Positions 47,989 to 55,283 of a stretch of DNA of 64,000 nt are shown in pieces. The stretch covers positions 62,001-126,000 of the forward strand of contig CANCQK010000003.1 in NCBI GenBank assembly GCA_947380295.1, written 5' to 3'. Source of the DNA: Bdellovibrionales bacterium (GTDB lineage: Bacteria > Bdellovibrionota > UBA1018). Under the pieces are notes generated by a model. It made no database searches and had not been told where the DNA came from. It saw only the letters and a list, made by a program, of their open reading frames with translations. The translations under genes were made by a program, and so were the position numbers. Positions within the stretch are counted from its first letter, which is position 1. Each line of letters begins with the position of its first letter.

Positions 47989-48684
47989 TTATACCTTAGA
48001 TGCGAATTTTTGCGCTAGGCTTCGAACTCTTTGAACGCGCTCGATCCCTTCTCGCGAGAACATCCCTTCGATTGTTTCGTTAAAGAGATTGGTTTTAAAA
48101 AGTCCCGAGAAACTCTGCCCAAGAAACATTTGGATTTCTGGACTAGCTTTCAGAATTGCGTGCTCCACGGTCTTAGCTCCATCCAGAATTAATAAAATGT
48201 CTTCAATGTCGGTGCTGGTCCTTGGGTCTCCATGTCCGCGGGAATGGTAGGCCTCAAGTTTTGAGGCAATGAAATAGGGTAACGAAAATAAATAAATTAC
48301 TTCTGTTGACTTCAGAGTATAAGCAATCTTATTTGCAATACCCCTTGGATACCATCGGTTGCTAAATCCAAGAATCTTTTCCTCAGTTGGCATGACATCA
48401 ACTTTTACTCCATAAATAGTCCAGCGACAGGTTGGGGCGCCCCTTGAGGTATCGTGTTTGAACCCAAGGGACATCAGCTTGGTTTCAAGCTGTTTGTAGG
48501 CAAGAAGGTTTGTAACTTCGACCGTGCAATCTACATCTTCAGTCGGTCGCACCTCTAGAGCCACTGGTGAATCAAGGTAAGCAAAAGTTGTAATCCCTCC
48601 GATAAATACTACCTGATCCCGGAGATCCTTCATTGCTTGAGCTACCAAGGTGAGGAGCTCTGTACACTTTTGCGCATCACTCAT
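47989..48684 (-). CDS. Nucleotidyltransferase (AbiEii-like toxin candidate)
   Basis: 231 residues. An MNT/AbiEii-type nucleotidyltransferase core: GGITTFAYLD near residue 29, then the metal-binding TEDVDCTVEV, and a downstream VDVMP strand with the third acid. The C-terminal part is helical. Such proteins are toxins in type IV systems, transferring NMP to tRNA or other RNA. Its start is 2 nt from the stop of the HTH gene upstream, so both form an antitoxin-toxin type pair. Confidence 0.75.
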   Translation of the reverse strand: MSDAQKCTELLTLVAQAMKDLRDQVVFIGGITTFAYLDSPVALEVRPTEDVDCTVEVTNLLAYKQLETKLMSLGFKHDTSRGAPTCRWTIYGVKVDVMPTEEKILGFSNRWYPRGIANKIAYTLKSTEVIYLFSLPYFIASKLEAYHSRGHGDPRTSTDIEDILLILDGAKTVEHAILKASPEIQMFLGQSFSGLFKTNLFNETIEGMFSREGIERVQRVRSLAQKFASKV

Positions 48685-48686
48685 CG

Positions 48687-49226
48687 CTACTCCTTCTCTT
48701 TCAATATCCGCTTCTTGAGTTCTTCTTGGGCTAGCTTCTGCTCTCTAGCTCTGCCGACTCGAATCGCATCGACCAAGGCCAATAATTCGTAGAGTTGCGG
48801 GTCAAGCCTGGCCGCTTTGGGAACGCTTGGATAAAGGGGTTCTATGGATTGACCTCGAGTCTCACCGTCTGCACAAGGCCAAACATATTTCTCTTGGTCG
48901 CTGGCCAAGATCTGGTCTGATAACGGCTTCGCTGAGTGCGCTGTGGGTAGGCCACCCAGTACTGGCCCGGGTGAAACTGGAAATACATATTTTAACGCAT
49001 GCACCAGAAGCTCATAAGCGGCGCCCCTCAGGGGCTTCCTTTTTTCTGAGTCAACTAGGCGAGAATTGCGAAGTCGTTCGAGTCCTTGGGAGACCTCTGA
49101 CTGGCTGATTCCTAACTCGTATGCCAAATCAATCAATCTAACGGGCTTCTCCGGTCCCGACAAAAGCTTGAGGAGAATCAGTGCGTCTTGCGGTTTTAGA
49201 TGAGATCTTTCTTTTCGAATTCCCAT
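48687..49226 (-). CDS. Winged-helix antitoxin-like partner protein
   Basis: 179 residues. Residues about 8-62 form a winged helix (KPQDALILLKLL, LAYELGISQSEVSQGLERL). The remainder is a helical C-domain. Located directly upstream of the nucleotidyltransferase with almost no gap, like AbiEi/AbiEii or related HTH-NTase pairs. It probably represses its own promoter and neutralises the toxin. The exact subtype is not resolved. Confidence 0.7.
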   Translation of the reverse strand: MGIRKERSHLKPQDALILLKLLSGPEKPVRLIDLAYELGISQSEVSQGLERLRNSRLVDSEKRKPLRGAAYELLVHALKYVFPVSPGPVLGGLPTAHSAKPLSDQILASDQEKYVWPCADGETRGQSIEPLYPSVPKAARLDPQLYELLALVDAIRVGRAREQKLAQEELKKRILKEKE

Positions 49227-49588
49227 GAGCTGAGTATAACTGAGCCTATTGAGTATTTCAAATCGCGTATCGCAATATGAAATATAATAATAAAAACATA
49301 GCTTTAAGCTGTGCCCAGTATGATTAAAACTCCATTTGATGACGTTTAGACCAGCGGAATTACCTAAGACTGACCGCTCTGATGATCGCTGTTCAGGAAC
49401 AATGGTAAGCTGGATGCTGACGGGGTAAGCTTTGTTCTTACTTCAACCAGTGCTTACGCGACGCTTCCGCCTCGAGTCTGGCCGGCATGCCTGGCGGCTT
49501 CGCCTTGCCAGGGCAGCTCGGACCAGCCTAGAGACCGAAGCTAAAACCAAATCAGGGGCCCAGGGTAAAAGGGTAAGAGGGCCGAGAG
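49227..49588. other. Gene-free stretch between the HTH gene and paralogue 2
   Basis: The first ~100 bp are AT-rich, in front of the HTH gene, and probably hold its promoter. The rest has GGTAAGCT twice (near 49404 and 49425), a GC-rich hairpin at 49490-49512, and the 28-bp repeat copy at 49543-49570 just before paralogue 2's stop. I see no convincing coding sequence. Confidence 0.5.
49543..49570. repeat. 28-bp direct repeat, copy 2 (3' flank of paralogue 2)
   Basis: Exact copy of 46555-46582, located 18 nt before the stop of paralogue 2. With the shared leader, this shows that a unit of about 1.3 kb including both flanks was duplicated. Confidence 0.85.
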
Positions 49589-50725
49589 TTACAGGTCCTC
49601 GACAAGGCGGGCGCCGATATTAGGGAGGCGGAACCTGACGGCGCTGTCAATGCTCCGAAAGGACGACCGCGCATGGTCAAAGGTGGAATCGAACGAGCCG
49701 CCCCGAACCGCACCCTCCGCACTTCGGACCCAAACATTACCTATCGCGTGAATCAGACCAAAAGAGTTCTTCGAATCCTCAAGTGTCCGCCCTGGCAGAG
49801 CCTCCCGCACGCCGTGAGCCTGACCGCCTGAGTTTGAGGAGACCCAAGCACGGTTGGGGACTTCGCCATAGTCATCTCCGAAATGGTATCTCGTGGTCGT
49901 AATTTGAGCGCGCCAACCGATCCCCTGAGCGCGCCCACGGATCGAGTACTCTAATTCGCTTTCAGTCGGGAGCCTAAAATGTCGCCCCGTTCTCGCATTG
50001 AGCGCAGCAATAAAAGCCTGATCTTCAGCTACAGTGGTATTAGTCAGAGGGAGATCGGGGTTGGCTTGCCATCGGGCTCGAAGTGCATTTCTCTGCTCCG
50101 GGTACGCCGGCCAATCGCTTCGACTCAGATCGGGGTAATGCCCCATCACGGAGTGATAAAGGCCAATCGTGATTGGAGTGTCGCTGATCTTGAAGGATCG
50201 CCGCGGCGCGCGGATGGAAGTCTCCGCTCCCGCTCGCTGCAGATGCTCCACATCGACTTGCCACACTCCAGGGAGTGTGAGCAGGTTCACTTTCGCAAAC
50301 TCGCGCTTAAATGCCTGAGCCTGGACAACCTTTACCGCATCTCGCGCGTTTCGATGAGTTTGTGAAAATCTCGCCAAAGAAACTGGATCGAGATACTCTG
50401 CGATCACAGCCAAAGGATCACCCATCTGATTGTGAGTCATTGACGCAGGCTCTGGTGCTGGTGCTGGCGCAGCAGCAACTACAGGGGTCGAAGGATGCGA
50501 TACCTCAGCAACCGCTGTCACAGTAGCCATACGAGTGCTCGGGCGGAAATAATCCGTGATCCGAGTCTGTCCTTTGACTTTTGTCGATAGAGCCGGAGAT
50601 GGAGCTGACGATCCAGCGCCAGTGGACCTAAAATAATCGGTAATCTTCTTTTGCCCAGCAATCGCAGGCTCAACCTGTGCTGCAAGAACCACCACAATTA
50701 CACTTGTTTGAATTAACTTTTTCAT
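49589..50725 (-). CDS. Exported F-box-like/FGE-sulfatase-domain protein, paralogue 2
   Basis: 378 residues from ATG 50725. Signal peptide 1-23 is identical in style to paralogue 1. Two PIP-box motifs follow: QKKITDYF (25-32) and QTRITDYF (53-60). An Ala/Pro-rich linker with APAPAPEP leads to a weaker F-box-like stretch (IAEYLDPVSLARFSQTHR) that keeps the second half of the motif but not the LPxEI start. The FGE domain (about 180-378) is intact, with ITTTRYHFGDD and AVRGGSF. Its terminal variable region is one codon longer than in the others. The upstream 198 bp are shared with paralogue 1. Confidence 0.8.
   Translation of the reverse strand: MKKLIQTSVIVVVLAAQVEPAIAGQKKITDYFRSTGAGSSAPSPALSTKVKGQTRITDYFRPSTRMATVTAVAEVSHPSTPVVAAAPAPAPEPASMTHNQMGDPLAVIAEYLDPVSLARFSQTHRNARDAVKVVQAQAFKREFAKVNLLTLPGVWQVDVEHLQRAGAETSIRAPRRSFKISDTPITIGLYHSVMGHYPDLSRSDWPAYPEQRNALRARWQANPDLPLTNTTVAEDQAFIAALNARTGRHFRLPTESELEYSIRGRAQGIGWRAQITTTRYHFGDDYGEVPNRAWVSSNSGGQAHGVREALPGRTLEDSKNSFGLIHAIGNVWVRSAEGAVRGGSFDSTFDHARSSFRSIDSAVRFRLPNIGARLVEDL
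49610..49690 (-). other. C-terminal variable region (DGR-like) of paralogue 2
   Basis: 27 codons between RGGSF and RLVEDL, with one extra codon relative to the others. Most changed codons keep a C or T third base, e.g. first variable codons GAT, TCC, ACC versus GCT, GAC, TTC in paralogue 1. Confidence 0.6.
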
Positions 50726-50923
50726 CCCTCGAATCCTCTCCCGCGCCCCCAAAGGAGGCGACCTATACCCACGTAAGAAAGCAAGCTCCGGACCAACTTG
50801 TCGCAGTGCATGACTCGAGTGATTTCAGTGGATTAGGCTTGGGTGTGTCGACTTTGACCTGACGAGAGATCGTAGGACTGTTAAAAATTTCGACACTTTA
50901 AATTGATTGAATTTAGCTAGCAG
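50726..50923 (-). repeat. Conserved 198-bp leader of paralogue 2
   Basis: Same length as 47691-47888 and nearly identical, with about a dozen substitutions and no gaps. Ends where the sequence in front of paralogue 1 diverges. Contains the ribosome-binding site of paralogue 2. Confidence 0.8.
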
Positions 50924-50963
50924 GGGCCGACTCCCATTGAGATATTCCGCCGTCACTTCCTTG

Positions 50964-50985
50964 AACTTGCATTTAAATGCAAGTT
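50964..50985. promoter_or_regulatory. 22-bp perfect palindrome upstream of XRE gene
   Basis: AACTTGCATTT followed by its exact reverse complement. It overlaps a possible promoter (TTGCAT, 16 nt, TATCCT) 76 nt before the XRE gene start, which suggests an operator for autoregulation by that protein. Promoter boxes are only partial matches. Confidence 0.6.
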
Positions 50986-51060
50986 TGGTATCCTGGCTTA
51001 TGTGAGGCGCCACTACCCATTAAAAGTCCAGGTGAACCGCAGATTGTTTGAGGAGGAATT

Positions 51061-51369
51061 ATGGCAAAAAGATGGACAAGTGAAGAGACACTAAAAAAGA
51101 TGGACAAGAAGCTGATCCGGGCAGAATCGGCAGCTACTCTTTCCCCCGATGCTAGCGCCATTGAGCGCTTTAAGTTTGACCTATGTAAGAAACTTCTCAT
51201 CCACATGAAGAACCAGGAACTGAGTCAGCGCCAGTTTGCCAAGATACTGGGTATCAATGAGTCCCGGGTCAGCGAGATTATTCACTACAAAGTAAAACGC
51301 GTCACGGCAGATCGACTCATGTCCTACCTTGAAATGGTGGACCATGAAGCCAAATTTAAAGTAGCCTAA
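51061..51369 (+). CDS. XRE-type helix-turn-helix regulator (antitoxin-like)
   Basis: 102 residues with GAGGAGG in front of ATG 51061. The C-terminal ~60 residues are an XRE DNA-binding domain (LSQRQFAKILGINESRVSEII). The basic N-terminus is unlike a full repressor, and the size matches HigA-type antitoxins. No toxin gene is seen on either side, so it may be an orphan or a solitary regulator. A 22-bp palindrome lies in its promoter region. Confidence 0.78.
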   Translation: MAKRWTSEETLKKMDKKLIRAESAATLSPDASAIERFKFDLCKKLLIHMKNQELSQRQFAKILGINESRVSEIIHYKVKRVTADRLMSYLEMVDHEAKFKVA

Positions 51370-51467
51370 GGGAAGCACTCGGGACGGAGCACTCTCTACT
51401 GGTTCTCCCTGCCGACTACCGGCTAGTGCCCCGTTCCCCTTTTCCCCTAAGGTAAAAGGGCCGAGAG

Positions 51468-52400
51468 TTACAGGTCCTCGACTAGGCGGAAGCTGAAATA
51501 CGCGTAGCGGAACCCGGCGAAACCATCGCGACGATAGGACGACTGGGTACCGTCGTCGTAGTAATAAAACGAGCCGCCCCGAACCACACCCTCCGAGCTT
51601 CGAATCCAAACATTACCGATTGCGTGAATCAGACCAAAAGAGTTCCAGGAATCATCGAGCGTGCGACCTGGTAAAGGCTCCCACACGCCGTGAGCTTGTT
51701 CGCCGGAGTTTGATTTAACCCAAGCACGGTTGCGCATTTCGTGATCGTCATTTCCAAAATGGTAGGTCGAAGTCGTGATTGCACCCATTTGATCTCCTGT
51801 AACGACGCGACCCCGGATCGAGTACTCCACTTCGCTTTCAGTCGGGAGCCGAAAAAGTCGCCCCGTTCTCGCATTGAGGTCAGCAATGAATGCTTTGTCC
51901 TCAGCTACCGTCGTATTGGTCAGAGGGAGATCCGAGTCCGCTTGCCATCTAGCTCGAAGTGCATTTCTCCTTCCTGTATCCGTAGGCCAGTGGCTTTGAC
52001 TCAGGTCAGGGTAGCGACCCACCACAGCGTGATAAAGGCCAATGGTAATCGGAGTGTCGCTGATCTTGAAGGATATCAGCGGCGCGCGGATTGAGGTCTC
52101 CACTCCTGCTTGCTGCAGATGCGCCACATCGGCTTGCGTCACTTCAGGGAGCGTGAGCATGTTTACTTTTGCAAACTCGCGCTTAAATGCCAGAGCCTGG
52201 GCAATCCTAGCTGCATCTTGCGCGTTTCGATGAGTTTGGGAGAATCTCGCCAAAGAAACCGGATCGAGGTAACTCGCAATCCCAGTCATAGGATCACGCA
52301 TTTCAGGATGATTCATCGAGGCCGGACCATGTGCCACCGCTGGCGAAACCTGCACTACTAAAGTCATCACGATTAAACTTTTTTTAATTAACTGATTCAT
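51468..52400 (-). CDS. Exported F-box-like/FGE-sulfatase-domain protein, paralogue 3
   Basis: 310 residues, ATG 52400. The signal peptide (1-23, ending AVA) is followed immediately by the F-box-like stretch (IASYLDPVSLARFSQTHR); the PIP-box segment and linker of paralogues 1-2 are absent. The FGE domain covers about 110-310 (FRLPTESEVEYSIRG, VVRGGSF). It diverges from paralogues 1 and 2 but shares their order and its leader distantly resembles theirs. The variable tail is Tyr-rich (YYYDDG and RYAYFSF). This is the oldest-looking copy of the three. Confidence 0.8.
   Translation of the reverse strand: MNQLIKKSLIVMTLVVQVSPAVAHGPASMNHPEMRDPMTGIASYLDPVSLARFSQTHRNAQDAARIAQALAFKREFAKVNMLTLPEVTQADVAHLQQAGVETSIRAPLISFKISDTPITIGLYHAVVGRYPDLSQSHWPTDTGRRNALRARWQADSDLPLTNTTVAEDKAFIADLNARTGRLFRLPTESEVEYSIRGRVVTGDQMGAITTSTYHFGNDDHEMRNRAWVKSNSGEQAHGVWEPLPGRTLDDSWNSFGLIHAIGNVWIRSSEGVVRGGSFYYYDDGTQSSYRRDGFAGFRYAYFSFRLVEDL
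51489..51566 (-). other. C-terminal variable region (DGR-like) of paralogue 3
   Basis: 26 codons, in the same frame position as in the other paralogues. Codons such as TAT, TAC, TAC and TTC dominate, consistent with N-to-Y/F changes at AAT/AAC template codons. Confidence 0.6.
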
Positions 52401-52582
52401 ATTTCAAGCCTTTTTCGGCGCACCCAACGAAGCGAGGGTCTTACGCATGGAACAAAGTAAAACGCAGCCCAACCTACCGCAGGTCGAGAATCGAGTCATT
52501 TCAAACGATTAAGCTCGGGTATGTTGACCTTAGCCAGACGAAGGCCTATGGGGCAGTGAAAAAGCCGAACAAATTAAATTTC

Positions 52583-52626
52583 TAGACTAATTAGTCTATA
52601 TTACTTTTAAAAGTAAACTAATTAGT
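52583..52626. promoter_or_regulatory. Palindrome cluster upstream of YheO-like regulator
   Basis: TAGACTAATTAGTCTA at 52583-52598 and TTACTTTTAAAAGTAA at 52601-52616 are perfect 16-bp palindromes. ACTAATTAGT occurs at 52586-52595 and again at 52617-52626, 31 bp apart (about three helical turns). The region lies between paralogue 3's start and the regulator. A binding site for the regulator or another dimeric repressor is likely. Confidence 0.6.
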
Positions 52627-52632
52627 GTAGAA

Positions 52633-52658
52633 CCTCTTGGGTAATTAGACCCTTGAGG
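52633..52658 (+). promoter_or_regulatory. Hairpin enclosing the regulator's ribosome-binding site
   Basis: CCTC-TT-GGGT pairs with ACCC-TT-GAGG around AATTAG. The GAGG of the 3' arm is the likely Shine-Dalgarno, 7 nt before GTG 52666. Folding could limit translation of the regulator. Confidence 0.5.
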
Positions 52659-52665
52659 TATCAAA

Positions 52666-53247
52666 GTGGCTTTATCCAACTACATTCCAATTTGTGACTC
52701 CATTGTACTTTTGATGAACCCACTCGTTGAGGTCGTCATTCACCATATCGAAAAAAATCGTATCGTTTATGTGAATGGCAAATTGTCGGGAAGAAAAGTG
52801 AGCGACCCGAGTTTATTGGATCAAGAACAATCAGATCACATCGATCGAATCATCTACCCGAAAATTAATTTTGACGGAAAATTAGTGAAATCGATTTCAA
52901 TTACCTTGGAAGAAAAATGGTTACTCTGCATCAATTGCGATGTCTCACTATTCGGCAGGATGCAGGAAGTAAGTCAGGCAATATTGCTGAGTACTACTAG
53001 CGATCAACCCAAGTCCTTATTTAATAGTGATTGGCAGGAAAAGTTACACGCAAGCATTCACTCCTACCTGCAAGGTCATCATTTATCATTTAGTCACCTC
53101 ACCCAACGAGACAAAAAAGCCCTAATCCAGCATTTATTCAATCTTGGAGCATTTCGTGAAAAAAATGCGGCAGATTATGTCGCAAAAGCTCTCCAACTCG
53201 GAAGAGCAACAGTCTTCAAGTACTTAAAAGAATGGAAGAATCAATGA
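52666..53247 (+). CDS. YheO-like PAS plus HTH transcriptional regulator
   Basis: 193 residues starting GTG 52666. The N-terminal ~120 residues resemble a YheO-type PAS sensor (VEVVIHHIEKNRIVYVNGKLSGRKVSD is cut here: residues about 20-46 are the relevant block). The C-terminal ~60 hold an HTH (RDKKALIQHLFNLGAF, then AADYVAKALQLGRATVFKYL). DauR, a relative, controls D-arginine catabolism. It overlaps the aminotransferase by 16 nt and likely controls the three-gene operon. Confidence 0.75.
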   Translation: MALSNYIPICDSIVLLMNPLVEVVIHHIEKNRIVYVNGKLSGRKVSDPSLLDQEQSDHIDRIIYPKINFDGKLVKSISITLEEKWLLCINCDVSLFGRMQEVSQAILLSTTSDQPKSLFNSDWQEKLHASIHSYLQGHHLSFSHLTQRDKKALIQHLFNLGAFREKNAADYVAKALQLGRATVFKYLKEWKNQ

Positions 53248-54362
53248 ACGTTTTTAAGCTCGAGGAATACCTGGCAAAATACGAATTCTCAGCCAAGTAC
53301 TTACTCTGCTGCTCCGACGCAGAAAGCTTGAGTATGTCTGAAGTTCTAGCTATGGGATCGCCTAACGAAATAGCTTTGTGGGATCACTTACGTTTGGGCT
53401 ATACGAAAGCTCCAGGCCTACCACTGCTACGTAAAACAGTAGCAGATGAGTTGTATCAAGGACTTGAGGCAGACCATGTCCTCATGTTTGCAGGAGCTGA
53501 AGAAGGCTTATTTTGTTCGCTACATGCCATAATTGAAGCAGGAGACCACGCCATTATCCTAACTCCGTGCTATCAATCCCTCCTTGAAGTTCCAAAATTA
53601 AAAGGAGCAGAAGTTACGGAAATCGAACTTACTGCAGAAAATGAGTGGCGCATTGACCTGCAGGCGATTCGAAACGCAATTCAACCGAATACAAAATGTA
53701 TTGTGATGAACTTTCCCCACAACCCCACCGGGCAAGTCATTGAAGAGGAAGAATTAAAAAATCTCATTGCCCTATGCGAGTCAAAGGGAATTTGGATTTT
53801 CTCTGATGAAGTGTATCGACTCCTAGGCAGCCCAAATCGTTCGTGGGCGCGACCGGCAGCCTGCTTGTACAATAAAGCTCTATCTCTCGGTGTGATGAGC
53901 AAGGCATTTGGCATGCCTGGGCTCCGCATTGGTTGGATCACTTGCCAAGACCAAGCCATACTTAAAAAGATTGAGCAGGTGAAACACTATACTTCGATCT
54001 GTAACAGCGCCCCAGCTGAAATCTTAAGCTTAATCTCTCTGAGGAATAAGGATAAAATATTAAAGCGAAATAATCAGATCGCTAGCGAGAATCTTTTCTT
54101 ACTCGATCAATTTTTCTCAGATTATAGACACCTTTTTGAGTGGGTACGACCACAAGGTGGCTGTGTTGGTTTTGTAAAATACAATAGACCTGAATCTATA
54201 GACTCTTTTTGCGAACGATTGATCGCTAAAAAAGGTGTGCTACTCATACCAGCCTCAATCTATAACTATCCTAGTAATCACTTCAGAATTGGGTTCGGCA
54301 GAAAAAACATGAAGGACTGCCTTGAACAATTCAGAGATTTTTTAAACCATGAAAATATTTGA
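53232..54362 (+). CDS. PLP-dependent class I/II aminotransferase
   Basis: 376 residues. PLP-binding Lys lies in GVMSKAFGMPGLRIGW (about residue 220) and the cofactor-contacting NFPHNPTGQ near 160. Fold type I, aspartate-aminotransferase family. The preferred substrate is not obvious. It overlaps the next gene (54349) by 14 nt and sits in an operon with a DauR-like regulator and an ornithine-cyclodeaminase-like protein, suggesting amino-acid (perhaps D-amino-acid or arginine/ornithine) metabolism. Confidence 0.88.
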   Translation: MEESMNVFKLEEYLAKYEFSAKYLLCCSDAESLSMSEVLAMGSPNEIALWDHLRLGYTKAPGLPLLRKTVADELYQGLEADHVLMFAGAEEGLFCSLHAIIEAGDHAIILTPCYQSLLEVPKLKGAEVTEIELTAENEWRIDLQAIRNAIQPNTKCIVMNFPHNPTGQVIEEEELKNLIALCESKGIWIFSDEVYRLLGSPNRSWARPAACLYNKALSLGVMSKAFGMPGLRIGWITCQDQAILKKIEQVKHYTSICNSAPAEILSLISLRNKDKILKRNNQIASENLFLLDQFFSDYRHLFEWVRPQGGCVGFVKYNRPESIDSFCERLIAKKGVLLIPASIYNYPSNHFRIGFGRKNMKDCLEQFRDFLNHENI

Positions 54363-55257
54363 ACTTGATCAAATTAAAAAAAGTATCGCTCTTGAAGCAG
54401 ACTTCAAGAAGCTAGGCAATTGTCAAAAATCCGCGTTTATGGATTTTTCGGACTGTCTTTACGACGTGCCGCATCCTATGCAATTTCTTTTCCCCCAGTT
54501 TAGAAGTGATTGCCATATCAAGGGCGGTTACAAGCAGGGCAGTGACACTTACTCGATTAAAATCGCAACTGGCAGCCCCTTCGGCAACAGAGGGGTGATC
54601 CTCATTTTTTCGGCTAAAAACGGGGAACTTAAATTTATTTTACGTGACGATGGCTATCTTACAACTCTTAGGACAGCAATCGCAGGCCTAATCGCAACCG
54701 AACTTCTCCCTTGGAAGGTTCAGAACCTTGGAATTATCGGTAGCGGTCACTTAGCCACTCAGCTCTCCAAACTTGCGCAGCTAAAATACCCTCACTCAAG
54801 AACTCAGATTTACGCCAGAAATCAATCTAAGGCTCAAAATTTGAAGAGTGTATTGTGTAATTCTGTGGAGGATTTAATAGCAAATTGCGACGTAGTTTTT
54901 ACAGCTACTTCCTCAACTCAGCCGATCATTCATCATATCCACAAATTTGCAAACCAAGCGATCATTGCCCTGGGCAGTGATGATGAGCACAAGAGCGAGC
55001 TATCCTTGGATGTCTATGCTCAGGCTGATGTTGTCCTTGTAGATAGTAAATCACAAGCTGAAAAATTGGGCGATGTTGCAAAAGCTTTGAAGTCTGAAGT
55101 GATTAAGTCAGATTCACTCCTTGAAATCGGAACTGCATTAAAACAAGGAGTACTTAACAATGCCAAGACTATTGTGGCAGCCTTTTCAGGCATCGGCGCA
55201 CAGGACGTTGCTATGACTGAGTTTGTGTTAGCGAGGCTTTTAGGGTCGTCTGCCTGA
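54349..55257 (+). CDS. Ornithine cyclodeaminase/mu-crystallin-family protein
   Basis: 302 residues. An NAD(P)-binding Rossmann loop IIGSGHLATQLSKLA is near residue 124, with the family's RDDGYLTTLRTA block before it and IALGSDDEHKSEL after. Members include ornithine cyclodeaminase, alanine dehydrogenase and ketimine/pyrroline reductases. Overlaps the aminotransferase by 14 nt, forming the last gene of a three-gene operon that ends at a terminator hairpin. Confidence 0.85.
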   Translation: MKIFELDQIKKSIALEADFKKLGNCQKSAFMDFSDCLYDVPHPMQFLFPQFRSDCHIKGGYKQGSDTYSIKIATGSPFGNRGVILIFSAKNGELKFILRDDGYLTTLRTAIAGLIATELLPWKVQNLGIIGSGHLATQLSKLAQLKYPHSRTQIYARNQSKAQNLKSVLCNSVEDLIANCDVVFTATSSTQPIIHHIHKFANQAIIALGSDDEHKSELSLDVYAQADVVLVDSKSQAEKLGDVAKALKSEVIKSDSLLEIGTALKQGVLNNAKTIVAAFSGIGAQDVAMTEFVLARLLGSSA

Positions 55258-55283
55258 GGATGAAAATGGCACTAGTATAAGTT

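Noticed and set aside
50923-51075. Toxin gene fragment upstream of the XRE gene
   Set aside because: An open frame of about 50 codons runs through here, but it includes the palindrome and shows no RelE/HigB motif.
51468-52400. PIP-box in paralogue 3
   Set aside because: The segment between signal peptide and F-box is too short and has no QxxITDYF-like motif, so the PIP claim applies only to paralogues 1 and 2.
46405-52665. A DGR reverse transcriptase or template repeat near the FGE paralogues
   Set aside because: I read the intergenic stretches on both strands for a copy of the variable tail rich in AAC/AAT and looked for an RT frame; none is present. The DGR idea therefore rests on the tails alone.
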